Below are positions 8,354-17,092 of a DNA stretch of 64,000 bases, one piece after another. Both the position numbers and the translations under genes were made by a program. Numbering within the stretch: position 1 is the first letter of the stretch; the number at the start of each line of letters is the position of its first letter. The notes below the pieces were generated by a model, which saw only the letters and a list, made by a program, of their open reading frames with translations, searched no databases and was not told where the DNA came from. The stretch is from Stenotrophomonas maltophilia (GTDB lineage Bacteria; Pseudomonadota; Gammaproteobacteria; Xanthomonadales; Xanthomonadaceae), in the NCBI GenBank assembly GCA_009912235.1, contig WNDS01000001.1, forward strand, positions 124,001 through 188,000, written 5' to 3'.

Positions 8354-10264
8354 GCGCTGCCGGCCTTGCCACGCTTGACCGCCAGCTGCTGCAGTTCCTC
8401 AAGCACCTGCTTCTGCGACAGCAGGCTCAGGTCCACCACTTCGCGGGCCTGCGACACGTAATAGGCCAGCTGCTCATCACTGCGTGCCAGCGAGGCGTCC
8501 AGTGCGCCGCCGATCACCTGCAGGCGCTCGGAGAGGCCTTCGCTGGCGCTGCCGAACTGCTGCACGGCGCTGCCGAAGGCCGCGGCCAGTTCGCCCACAC
8601 TGCCGGCGTTGCCACTGAGCTGGGCGGCGATGCCATCGAGCTTGCCGGTCTCGGCGGCGATGTGGTCGGTGAAGCGGGTGCCGACGCGTTCCAGCAGTTC
8701 GGCCGAGGTGCTCACCAGCGCATCTACCGCGCCGCGCTGTTCGGTGGCGGCATGGTTCACCGCCTCCAGCAGCGTCTGCACGGTCTGCAGCAGGCGGCCG
8801 CGCTCTTCCAGCACCGCGTTGTCGCGGGCCAGGCTCTCGGACAGGTTCGCGCGCAGTTCGGCCACCACGTCGGCGGCGGCCTTGGGGGCTTCGGCGGCGG
8901 TCTGCAGCAGCTGGCGCACTTCGCCCAGCGTTTCGTTGGCCTGGGTGCGGCCGTTTTCGCCGATCTCGCTTGCGGTGCGCGCCAGTGCATCGCAGACATC
9001 CTGCTGCTGCACCGCCAGCTGCGCCGCGGTGGCCTGCAGCTGTTCGCCCAGTGCTGCCGAGACCTGCTGCAGGGTAGCGGCCCACTGCTGCAGGCGCTGG
9101 GCATCGGCCGCATCGAACTGCGTGCTGCGTTCGCGGTGCGCTTCTTCCAGGGCGGCCAGCAGCGGCATCCCAGTGGGCCTGCCGCTGCTGGCCGGCGGTG
9201 TCGAGGGTGGCCAGCACCTCGGCGTGCGCCTGCTGGGCCCGTTCCTGTGCCTGCTGCCAGCTGGCCTCGGTGGCCTTGCGGCTGTGTTCGAAACCGGTGG
9301 TGAGCCCATCGAGCTGGTGCTGTACGGCCTGTTCCATCTGGGTGTGCAGCGCCTTGCCCTGCGCCGCCAGCCCGGCCAGCGTGGTTTCGGCCAGCGGCTG
9401 CAGGGTGCTGCCCACGGCTCTGGCGCTGGCGTCCACGCCCTCACGCAGCGACTGCTGCAGCGTCTCGCCCAGCCGCGTCTGCAGGGTTTCGGTGCGGTCG
9501 AGGAAGGCGGACTGGCCGGCCAGCAGGCGTTCGTTGGCGGTGCTGCTGTGCTGCTCGAAGGCGGCGGTCATCGCCTGCAGGCGCTCCACCAGCGCCGGCA
9601 GCGCGGCGGCCTGGGCCTGCATCAGGCGCAGCGATTCATCACGCTGCCAGGCCTGGGTGTAGGGGCGCAGTTCCGCACCGATGGCGCGGTCCAGCTGCTG
9701 CACCACCAGCAGGCGGTCGCGGCGCAGCAGGGCCGAGAGCAGGCCGAGCATGGCCGAGCTGGCCACACCGGCAATGGAGGTGCCGAAGGCTACCGCCAGG
9801 CCCTGCACGGGCGAGGCCAGCGAGCCACGGATGGCCTGCAGGTCGGTCGCGCTTTCCAGCGCCAACCCGGTGCCACGCAGCGTGGCCATCATGCCCAGCA
9901 GGGTGCCGAGCATGCCCAGCAGCACCAGCAGGCCCACCAGATACGGCGTCAGCACCGGGCCAGGCAGGGCCGTGCGCTCGCCTTCCACCCGCAGCCGCAC
10001 GGCGTTGCGCAGGCCCACCGGTACCCGTTCCAGCCAGGCCGCCAGGCTGTCCTGCGCGGCCGACAGATCGGCCAGCGCGCCGCGCAGGGCGGTGGTGCCC
10101 TGCCGGTAGCGCAGCAGTTCCACGCCACCGGCGATGTAGCAGGCGGCGATGACCGCCGCGACCGCTGCGCCCAACGGGTGGGTGGCCACATAGCCGAAGC
10201 CGATCCAGCACACGGCCAGCAGGCCGACAAGGAAGACGAGGACGTGGAAACCAGTTCTGGACAT
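8350..10264 (-). pseudogene. DUF802 MotA/TolQ-like membrane protein with long coiled-coil tail, one frameshift
   Basis: About 637 aa when frame is restored. The N-terminal 220 residues carry membrane helices (near 7-25, 28-50, 112-135 and 165-190), including LLGMLGTLLGMMATLRG and SPVQGLAVAFGTSIAGVASSA, which resemble the two conserved helices of MotA/TolQ/ExbB channels. The remaining 400 residues are Gln/Ala/Leu-rich amphipathic helix with no charge breaks, an extended cytoplasmic coiled coil. One extra base near 9165 breaks the frame between HWDA and LLAALEEAH. It starts 11 bases after DUF3348 and overlaps the OmpA/MotB-like gene by four bases. Long-tailed A subunits are known from ZorA of the Zorya defence system; here no Zorya effector genes follow. 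The exact role is unknown. Confidence 0.8.
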
Positions 10265-10275
10265 GTTGTTCCGGG

Positions 10276-10935
10276 TCAGTGGGGGCGCAGGGCGGCAAGC
10301 AGCCCATCGATCGGGTGGAAGCGCAGCGCCAGCTCGGCCAGCAGCAGGGTACGCATATCGTTGCGGAACGCGGGGCGCCACTGGGCGCTGCCGTGCACGC
10401 GGGCAAAACGCGCGCCCAGCACCGTCGGTGCGATGCCCAGCAGGGCATGTTCGCGCGGGGTCAGGGTCTGTTCCATCACCGCGTCCACCTCGGCCAGCCG
10501 TGCCAGTTCGGGCGAGGCCAGCACCAGCTGGTCACGCAGGCGCCCGCGCAGGCGCCCGGTGGCGGTCTGGATGGCCTGCTGCAGCACGCGGTAGCGCTGG
10601 CGCAGCGAGGCGAAATCGGCGCTGCCGGCGGCCTCGGCCAGGTCCAGCAGGCGCTCGGCTTCGGCGTCGTTGCTGATCGAGGCATGCAGGGCGGCATGGG
10701 CCTGGCTGCACTCGCTGGCCAGGGCATCCACCGCCGTTTCGGCGCCGGGCGCCGGCTCGGGCAGGCGGCCATCGAGCGCACGCGACAGGGCAATCGAACG
10801 CGTCCAGTCCACCCACTGGCCGAGGCGATCGGTCAGGGCGGGGCTGGAAGCCGGCATCGCGCCGTCGCTCAGACGGGCGAGCAGGCGGAGGAAGTCCGGC
10901 CCGGGCACCGGGGCCGTCTGCGCTGCGTTTGCCAT
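10276..10935 (-). CDS. DUF3348 family protein
   Basis: 219-aa soluble, mostly helical protein, first gene of the operon. Recognisable segments are DFLRLLARLSD near the N-terminus, VDAVMEQTLTPREHALLGIAPTVLG in the middle, and FRNDMRTLLLAELALRFHPIDGLLAAL at the end. No signal peptide or membrane helix. It is 11 bases upstream of the MotA-like gene, so it probably assembles with or regulates that complex. Transcription starts divergently from the M14 peptidase across a 141-base gap. Function is unknown; the domain call is from memory of this gene order in Xanthomonadaceae and Burkholderiales. Confidence 0.75.
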   Translation of the reverse strand: MANAAQTAPVPGPDFLRLLARLSDGAMPASSPALTDRLGQWVDWTRSIALSRALDGRLPEPAPGAETAVDALASECSQAHAALHASISNDAEAERLLDLAEAAGSADFASLRQRYRVLQQAIQTATGRLRGRLRDQLVLASPELARLAEVDAVMEQTLTPREHALLGIAPTVLGARFARVHGSAQWRPAFRNDMRTLLLAELALRFHPIDGLLAALRPH

Positions 10936-11076
10936 GGTCGGGGTGGGTCAAAACCGTTGACTTTACAGCCGAATGGCCGGCGGCGGATGAAGCCGCCGAT
11001 CCAGCCCCGGCGGCGGCGCCTACAATGCGGGGCTGCGACACCGAATCCGCCTGTTTTCCCCTGTTCCAGGAGCCTG

Positions 11077-11997
11077 ATGATGACACTTGCGCGTTTCTAC
11101 CCGATCGGTACCCCCGGCCAGCCCGGGGGCGAGCAGGAATGGGAGCAGTGGCGGGCCCGGCAGCAGCGCCAGCGCAGCTACCAGGACGATGTGGTGGCGG
11201 TGCTGGACGGCCTGCGCGGGCGCTTCGAGGTGATCCAGTACGGCGCGCTGGACTACGCCCCGGACCGCTACCCGCTGTTCGTGGTGGTCAACCGGGACTG
11301 GGACCCGGTGCTGCCCACCGCGCTGGTGACCGGCGGCGTGCATCGCTATGAGACCAGCGGCGTGCACGGCGCGCTGCAGTTCCTGCAGCAGCGGGCGGAA
11401 GGGTATGCCGGCCGCATCAACCTGATCGTGGCCCCGTGCGTGTGCCCTTGGGGCTACGAGCGCATCCAGCGCTGGAACCCGGCCGCCATCGACCCCAACC
11501 GCAGCTTCCGTGACGGCGGCCAGATTGAAGAGGCGGCCGCGCTGATGCGCTGGGTGGCCGCGCGCAACGCCGATCTGCGCGTGCACCTGGACCTGCACGA
11601 AACCACCGACAGCGACCTGCAGGAATTCGACCCGGCGCGCTGCGCCCGCGACGGCAAGCCGCTGGGCCACGAAGCCATTCCCGATGGCTTCTACGTGATC
11701 GGCAACAGCGAAGACCCGCAGCATGCGTTCCAGAAGGCGCTGATTGCGGCCGTGGCGCCGATCACCGCCATCGCACCGCCGGACGCCAACGGCAGCCTGG
11801 CCGGCATGCCGCTGCAGTCCACCGGCGTGGTGTGGGGCGAGTCGCGCTCGATCGGCGCCTGCGCCGGCTTCACCGATGCGCGCTATGCCACCACCACCGA
11901 GGTCTACCCGGACAGCCCGCGCACCCACCCGCAGGAATGCAACGACGCCCAGATGGCGGCGGTGTGCGCCGGGCTGGATTTCGCGCTGACGCAGTAA
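11077..11997 (+). CDS. M14-family zinc metallocarboxypeptidase
   Basis: 306-aa cytoplasmic peptidase of the M14 fold. Zinc ligands appear as His89-x2-Glu92 in GGVHRYETSG and a later His (170 or 173) in RVHLDLHETTD; a candidate general-base Glu275 sits in TTTEVYPD. No signal peptide, which fits cytosolic amidase/deacylase-like M14 members rather than digestive carboxypeptidases. The start ATGATG follows an AGGAG ribosome site at 11068-11072. It converges on the MFS gene. Substrate is unknown. Confidence 0.8.
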   Translation: MMTLARFYPIGTPGQPGGEQEWEQWRARQQRQRSYQDDVVAVLDGLRGRFEVIQYGALDYAPDRYPLFVVVNRDWDPVLPTALVTGGVHRYETSGVHGALQFLQQRAEGYAGRINLIVAPCVCPWGYERIQRWNPAAIDPNRSFRDGGQIEEAAALMRWVAARNADLRVHLDLHETTDSDLQEFDPARCARDGKPLGHEAIPDGFYVIGNSEDPQHAFQKALIAAVAPITAIAPPDANGSLAGMPLQSTGVVWGESRSIGACAGFTDARYATTTEVYPDSPRTHPQECNDAQMAAVCAGLDFALTQ

Positions 11998-12023
11998 CGG
12001 GCGCGCAATAACTGGTACGGGAG

Positions 12024-12053
12024 GCGCAAGCAACGCAATTGCGTTGCCTGCGC
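12024..12053. terminator. Perfect palindrome between convergent genes
   Basis: GCAACGCAATTGCGTTGC (12030-12047) is an exact 18-base palindrome, extended outward by GCGCA/TGCGC after one mismatch. It sits between the M14 peptidase and MFS genes, which converge. There is no T run on either side, so it is either a weak bidirectional terminator or a protein-binding palindrome. Confidence 0.45.
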
Positions 12054-12076
12054 GCACTGTCGAGGGGGAGGGCCGA

Positions 12077-13273
12077 CTACCGGCCATCCTCCCGTGCCAG
12101 CGCCAGACGCTGCGAAAGGCCCAGCAGTGCAAACGCTGCCAGGGTCAGCGCCGCCGACAACGGCGCCAGCAGGCCGACGCCGAGGTGGTCGGCCACCCGC
12201 CCGCCGACCGCAGCGCCCAGCGAGATGCCGATGAAGATGGAGGCGGAGTTCAGCGCGATGATCATGCCGCGCGCATCCGGTTCCAGCTCCACCACGCGGC
12301 GCAGCTGCGAGGGGTAGAACAGGTCCTGCATCAGCGCCCATGCCACCAGCAGGCACAGCGCCAGCAGCTGCCGCAGCCCGTCGCTGCCGGGCCAGGCGCC
12401 CAGCAGCCCCAGCACCACGAACAGCGGAAGCATCACCGCCATCACCGCACGCAGCAGGGCCACTGCACTGTGTTTCAGTGACAGCCGCTGCGCCAGCAGG
12501 TTGCCGGCCACGCCCGCCACGCCGAACGCCAGCAGCGCAAAGGCGGCCTGCGCCGCACTGCTGCCGAAGCGGGCGGTGGCCAATGGTAGTGCCAGCGTGT
12601 AGGTGGCGAAGAACGCCGCGGTCTGCAGTACCATCACCGACAGACCGCTGGCGGTGGCCGGCCGCAGCAGCAGGCGCAGCAGCTGGGCCGGCTGCATGCG
12701 CGTGCCGCAGCTGCGGTCGTGCACCGTGCTGGCCATCCAGGCGCCGCTGGCCAGCACCAGCGCGGCCAGCCCGAAGAACACCGCGCGCCAGCCCCACGCG
12801 TGGGACACGAAGGCCATCAGCGGTGCGGCAATGACCGACGACAGCGTGACCCCGGCGAAGACCACGGCCAGGACACGGCCCCGGCGCGCGGGTGGAGTGA
12901 TTTCCACGCCGATGGCCTGTGCCGCCGGGGCCGCCGCGCCGGCCGCCAGGCCGGTGACCACCCGACACAGCAGTAGGGCGCTGAAGCTGCTGGCCATGGC
13001 AGCGGCCAGCGTGCCCAGTGCCATCGCCGCCACGCCAGCCAGCAGCAGGCGCCGCCGTTCCAGGTGGCCCAGCGTCATCTGGATCAGCGGCGCGCCGAGT
13101 ACGTAGGCCATGGAAAAGGCCGCCAGCAGCAGGGCGGTGTCACCCGGCGTGCGCTGCCAGGCGTGCGCCAGCACCGGCAGCGCGCCGACCAGCCCGTAGG
13201 ACATGATGCCGATGGCGAAGTTGGCACTGGCCAGGGCGCGCAGCGCCGGGCGTTCGGGTTCGTGCAGGGCCAT
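12077..13273 (-). CDS. MFS transporter (drug/metabolite exporter type)
   Basis: 398-aa inner-membrane protein with about twelve hydrophobic helices. The MFS signature between helices 2 and 3 reads GHLERRRLLLAG, and the exporter-type motif in helix 5 region is visible as GAAAPAAQAIGVEITPPARRGR. This resembles AraJ/Bcr-type proton-driven exporters. Translation starts at ATG 13273, 85 bases from a divergent LysR-type gene that probably controls it. Substrate cannot be told from sequence. Confidence 0.85.
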   Translation of the reverse strand: MALHEPERPALRALASANFAIGIMSYGLVGALPVLAHAWQRTPGDTALLLAAFSMAYVLGAPLIQMTLGHLERRRLLLAGVAAMALGTLAAAMASSFSALLLCRVVTGLAAGAAAPAAQAIGVEITPPARRGRVLAVVFAGVTLSSVIAAPLMAFVSHAWGWRAVFFGLAALVLASGAWMASTVHDRSCGTRMQPAQLLRLLLRPATASGLSVMVLQTAAFFATYTLALPLATARFGSSAAQAAFALLAFGVAGVAGNLLAQRLSLKHSAVALLRAVMAVMLPLFVVLGLLGAWPGSDGLRQLLALCLLVAWALMQDLFYPSQLRRVVELEPDARGMIIALNSASIFIGISLGAAVGGRVADHLGVGLLAPLSAALTLAAFALLGLSQRLALAREDGR

Positions 13274-13358
13274 GGGGGCGGCCTCGTGGGTGGGGCTACG
13301 CAGTGTCGGCAGCGCTGAGCTATGTTGGAAATCGATTGTTGGTATACGAGTAATCCAA

Positions 13359-14324
13359 ATGGCGGATATATGGCCCAGCCTGCGCGGTGCCGACCTGGCG
13401 CTGCTGGGCGCGCTGGACGTGTTGCTGGAAGAGGCCAACGTCACCCGTGCCGCGGCCCGGCTGCACGTCAGCCAGCCGGCGCGGCTGCGGGAACTGGTGG
13501 GCGACCCGCTGCTGATACCCGCACGCCAGGGGCGCGGCATGACCCTGACCACGCGCGCACTGGCCATGCGCGATTCACTGCGGGCGGCCCTGCAGCAGGT
13601 GGATGCTGCGCTCAACCGGGGCATCGGCTTCGACCCCGCGCGTGATGCACGCACGTTCCAGCTGCTGGCCAGCGACAACGGCACGGTGATGGTCGGGCTG
13701 GACCTGCTGCGGCAGATTGCCGCCACCGCGCCGCAGGTGCAGGTCGGCATCCAGAACGTGCCCGCGCTGCAGGCCGGTGCGTGGCTGGAGCGCGGCGCGG
13801 CGGACCTGCTCATCTGCGCCGATTTCGCCGTGCCGCCGGGCCTGCACGTGCAGCCGCTGCTGCGCGAGCGTTACGTGATGGCGCAGCGCAAGGGTCACCC
13901 GCGCGGTACCTCGGCATCGGACCTGGAGGCCTACTGCGCGCTGGGCCATGTGCTGGTGTCCGGCGATGGCGGCAACTTCCATGGCTTCATGGATGATCTG
14001 CTGGCCCGGCAGGGCCGCAGCCGCCAGGTGCGGGTGTCGGTGCAGCAGTACCACATGGCGCCGCTGGTGCTGGCGGTGACCGACCATGTCTGCGTGCTGC
14101 CCGAGCGCTTCCTGGCCCGTTTCGACCATCTGGACCTGCTGCCGTTGCCGCCGGAAGTGCAGGTGGATGGCTTCGTGATGCATGCCGCCTGGCACCCACG
14201 GCACGAGGCGGACGCCGCGCACCGCTAGCTGCGCGAGACCCTGTTCGCGGTGGCGGCCGTGGAAGGCGGCGCGCTGCGGGTGGAGACGCCGGTGCGTGCG
14301 CCGTGGGAGCGGGCAGGGCGTTGA
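13359..14324 (+). pseudogene. LysR-type regulator with in-frame amber and a gap in the HTH
   Basis: About 321 aa if read through. The winged-helix N-terminus (NVTRAAARLHVSQPA...RLRELVGDPLL) is followed by a substrate-binding domain (DLLICADFAVPPGL, HVLVSGDGGNFHGFMDDLL, HMAPLVLAVTDHVCVLPE) in the NodD/LinR-like subgroup. TAG at 14226-14228 falls where relatives usually have Trp (HR-W-LRETLF); the frame then stays open to TGA at 14322. In addition, about six residues normally found between SQPA and RLRE are absent (junction near 13479), which deletes most of the DNA-recognition helix. It diverges from the MFS gene, its likely target. With both defects it could not act as a normal LysR protein. 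Confidence 0.8.
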
Positions 14325-14421
14325 GGCGTAGTGCGTGCAGCGTGCAGACGCTGGTGCCGCTGCCGGGTTCTGGAAGCGTGCTGTACTCAGGCCGCGCCGA
14401 GCTTGCGCGCCGCCACGCCGC

Positions 14422-15054
14422 CTACGCGCCTTCCACCCGGGGCCGCAGGTCATCCACCAGCCGCTTCCTGCTGCTGCGCGCGTACTCGGCCGGTGAAAAA
14501 GGCATCGCCGCAGCGGCGTAGTCGTCGATGAGCTGCAGCAGCTGCGCCGGCGGGTAGCCGGCAGGGTGTAGCTCGCTGCCGTTGGCAGTGACCTCGATCA
14601 GCTGCTCCTGCAGCATTTCCTTGCGCACGATGCCTGCGCCCCTGGACGGGTCGGCGACGCACAGCCCGAAGGTGCCGTTGAAGAAGTAGGGCAGGTAGGC
14701 CTGCACCCGCGCCTGCACCGCCTCGGGGGTGCTGCAGTACGGCTGCAGCGCCTGTGCAAGCTCGTCTTCCAGCTGCGCCAGCACTGCGACGCGCTCCTGC
14801 CCGGGTGCGGCCTGGTCGGCCAGCACCCCCCAGCGCACACACTGTGGGCGGAAGAACGCGCCGTGCACGGGTTCGGTGATCGCGATGTCGCCAAACACCG
14901 CCGAGTGGATCGCCACACCGTTGCAGGTATAGCTGGGCGCGGGAATGGCCTGGGCCGCGATCAGCTCGTCGAGGCGTGCCACCGCAATACCGGCCTGCGC
15001 AGCAAAGACGTCCTTTTCAATGAAATGAGTACGCAGGTAGGTGTCGATCAGCAT
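14422..15054 (-). CDS. Uncharacterised protein, possibly DUF6058-like
   Basis: 210-aa soluble protein with no signal or membrane helix. It starts MLIDTYLRTHFIEKDVFA and contains SYTCNGVAIHSAVFGD, HGAFFRPQCVRWG, YFFNGTFGLCVADP and a C-terminal PFSPAEYARSSRKRLVDDLRP; this layout resembles the DUF6058 'natural product biosynthesis' family, a tentative match from memory. It stands alone: 78 bases separate it from the next minus-strand gene, and no biosynthetic cluster is nearby. It is clearly coding by codon use and protein-like sequence. Confidence 0.6.
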   Translation of the reverse strand: MLIDTYLRTHFIEKDVFAAQAGIAVARLDELIAAQAIPAPSYTCNGVAIHSAVFGDIAITEPVHGAFFRPQCVRWGVLADQAAPGQERVAVLAQLEDELAQALQPYCSTPEAVQARVQAYLPYFFNGTFGLCVADPSRGAGIVRKEMLQEQLIEVTANGSELHPAGYPPAQLLQLIDDYAAAAMPFSPAEYARSSRKRLVDDLRPRVEGA

Positions 15055-15132
15055 CTGAGGGGTCCCGGATGGGGCGCGTCTGGTGACGGACAGGCAGTGT
15101 AGTGCGGTACGTGCACCCGCAGCGGCGTTCCG

Positions 15133-15507
15133 TCACCCTTCCGGGCGCAGCCGCTCGCCCACCTGTGCGCTCAGTGCCACGCAGGCCATCATCAATCCTT
15201 CCATCACCCGGTCGCCGACATAGTCGTCGGGCTCGCCGTTTTGGCGCGTGCGCTCCGCCGCCAACAGCAGTTCCTGCACCACGCGCAGGCCGGCCAGCGC
15301 GCAATCGGCGTCGGCCAGTGCCATGCGCCGCCCGGGCAGCTGGTGCCGTTCGGGCCAGGGCTGGCCGTCAGCCGCCGCACCGGTAGCGATCTGCTTCAGC
15401 GCCGCCACCAGCGTGAGGCGGTCCGGTTCGGGCACCTGCGCGGCCCGGCGCTCGGCGTCGGCCGGGTCGTGGTGGGCGTGCAGGGGAGGGAATTCCGTTG
15501 CGTTCAT
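15133..15507 (-). CDS. Conserved hypothetical protein, 124 aa
   Basis: Small cytoplasmic protein without recognisable catalytic motifs. The C-terminal half is helical (LAGLRVVQELLLAAERTRQNGEP, VMEGLMMACVALSAQVGERL), and the N-terminus is acidic/His-rich. ATG 15507 is chosen as the first start giving protein-like sequence. It may share a transcript with the 14422-15054 gene downstream. Confidence 0.55.
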   Translation of the reverse strand: MNATEFPPLHAHHDPADAERRAAQVPEPDRLTLVAALKQIATGAAADGQPWPERHQLPGRRMALADADCALAGLRVVQELLLAAERTRQNGEPDDYVGDRVMEGLMMACVALSAQVGERLRPEG

Positions 15508-16001
15508 GGCAGTGCTCCGTGCAGGGCAAACGGTAGCCGCCACTCAACAAAGGTGGCGGACGGTACGTGGCTCGAAACCGGGACGTTAGACGAGACCGGC
15601 GGGCCCGAAGACCCCCACGCACCGCCCGCCATGGCCGGCAGACGGAGCGCCAGCCGACGCCAGACAGGGTGAGGCCGACTGACAAGCATAAACAACGTCT
15701 TACGTCGCGGGCGTCGAGGCCCGGTCACCCGTTTTCGGTGGCACACCATCTGCACCCGGTCTGGTGCGGAATGCCACGGTTGGCGGCCGTGTGGACAGCG
15801 AACCAGAGCCACCTTGCCGGCCGTTGAGCAGGGTTGAAACACGACAGAGTGCCAACGAATACCCATGCAAGCGGGCGCGCTGGCCGCCAGCGTTTAAAAT
15901 GGCGACCCTCGCCCCACCTGCAGTGATTCTGTGATGCCAGACCGCGTACACGCCGCCCCCCTGCCTTCGGCCCGCTGCGGCGTTCTGCCCCCGGTGGTGG
16001 C
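15508..16001. other. 494-base gap with no convincing gene
   Basis: Short frames here have shadow-like composition and I support none. The stretch separates divergent transcription units (15507 minus, 16002 plus) and so should hold both promoters. A TTTAAAAT box at about 15893-15900 is the only AT-rich hexamer-like element near the plus-strand unit. I see no FNR box in it. Confidence 0.5.
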
Positions 16002-16328
16002 ATGAAGGTGCATCTGCAGGCGCAGCACGTGCAGCTGCGGCTGGCACCGGCAGAGCTGGCGACGTTGCTGGCCGGTGAAACCATCGAGAACGTGACCGGC
16101 TTCGGTGCCTCCGGTGGCTGGACAATGGCGCTGTCGCTGCACGGTGGCGACGCGCCGGTGCTGCTGGACGGGTCCACGTTCTGCCGCATCGTGCTGCCGC
16201 GCCAGCCGGTGGAAGCGCTGGCACCGCTGCCGGCAACGGACGGCCTGGCCTTCCGCATCTACCTGGATGATGGCAACGTGATCGCATTGCAGCTGGCGGT
16301 GGACGCCGATGGGGCGGGCCAGCCGTGA
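16002..16328 (+). CDS. Uncharacterised protein, 108 aa, upstream of fnr
   Basis: Small cytoplasmic beta-rich protein (MKVHLQAQHVQLRLAPAELA, ASGGWTMALSLHGGD, GLAFRIYLDDGNVIALQLAVD). I recognise no family with certainty; it resembles DUF7009-type proteins. Its TGA overlaps the GTG start of the FNR-type gene (GTGA), so the pair is translationally coupled, suggesting a role linked to oxygen or redox sensing. Confidence 0.65.
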   Translation: MKVHLQAQHVQLRLAPAELATLLAGETIENVTGFGASGGWTMALSLHGGDAPVLLDGSTFCRIVLPRQPVEALAPLPATDGLAFRIYLDDGNVIALQLAVDADGAGQP

Positions 16329-17077
16329 GCCGGCTGCCTGCGGCCACGCCGAACCCGGCCGCGGCGGACGATGGCGATGCGCTGCATTTCTGCAGCACCT
16401 GCGCGTTTTCCGAGTCCTGCATGTCGCAGGGCTACGACAAAAGCGCGCTGGGCGAACTGCATGTGCTGGTGGACCATGTGGGCCCGTTCCATGCCGGCGA
16501 CTACGTGTTCCGCGCCGGCGATGCGTTCGATGCCATCGCCGCGGTGCGCGCCGGCGTGGTCAAGACGGTGGCCGACGACGGGCAGGGCAACGAGCAGATC
16601 CTCGGCTTCAGCCTGCCCGGCGAGGTGATCGGCCTGAGCGGCATTCATGGCGCGCGCTACCCCTGCCATGCAGTGGCACTGGACACGGTATACCTGTGCC
16701 GGTTCTCGTTCCCGAAGATGAGCGTGCTGGCCACGCGCATGCCGGGGCTGCAGGCGCAGCTGTTCCGGCTGCTGAGCGCGGAGATCGGCAAGGTGGCGCT
16801 GCTCTCGGGCACGCAGCGCACCGAAACGCGGATGGCGGCGTTCCTGCTAGACCTGTCCGAGCGCTATGCGCGCCGCGGGTTCTCGGCCACGCGCTTCCAT
16901 CTGGTGATGGCACGCAATGAAATCGCCAACTACCTGCGCATGGCGTCGGAGACCGCCAGCCGCGTGCTGCGGCGGCTGGTGGACGATGGCGTGCTGGCGG
17001 TGGAACAGCGCGAGGTGGTGGTGCTGCAGCCGGAACGGCTGGCGCTCCTGGCGCGCGGGGAAGAGCAGGGCGACTGA
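16325..17077 (+). CDS. fnr: FNR/ANR-type oxygen-sensing transcription factor
   Basis: 250-aa Crp/Fnr regulator. N-terminal Cys23, Cys26 and Cys32 (HFCSTCAFSESC) and Cys114 (RYPCHAV) match the four ligands of the oxygen-labile [4Fe-4S] cluster of FNR/ANR. A cyclic-nucleotide-binding-like barrel follows, then a C-terminal helix-turn-helix with ARNEIANYLRMASETASRVLRRL, containing the E-x2-SR recognition pattern that reads TTGAT half-sites. I chose GTG 16325 because it overlaps the previous stop and gives the full Cys motif. It converges with the flavoprotein gene (15 bases between stops), whose operon has a perfect FNR box upstream. Confidence 0.92.
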   Translation: MSRLPAATPNPAAADDGDALHFCSTCAFSESCMSQGYDKSALGELHVLVDHVGPFHAGDYVFRAGDAFDAIAAVRAGVVKTVADDGQGNEQILGFSLPGEVIGLSGIHGARYPCHAVALDTVYLCRFSFPKMSVLATRMPGLQAQLFRLLSAEIGKVALLSGTQRTETRMAAFLLDLSERYARRGFSATRFHLVMARNEIANYLRMASETASRVLRRLVDDGVLAVEQREVVVLQPERLALLARGEEQGD

Positions 17078-17092
17078 TCGCGCGCTGCCGGT

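Noticed and set aside
7315-10935. Complete Zorya defence system
   Set aside because: Only the stator-like pair resembles ZorA/ZorB; no ZorC, ZorD or ZorE effector gene is present.
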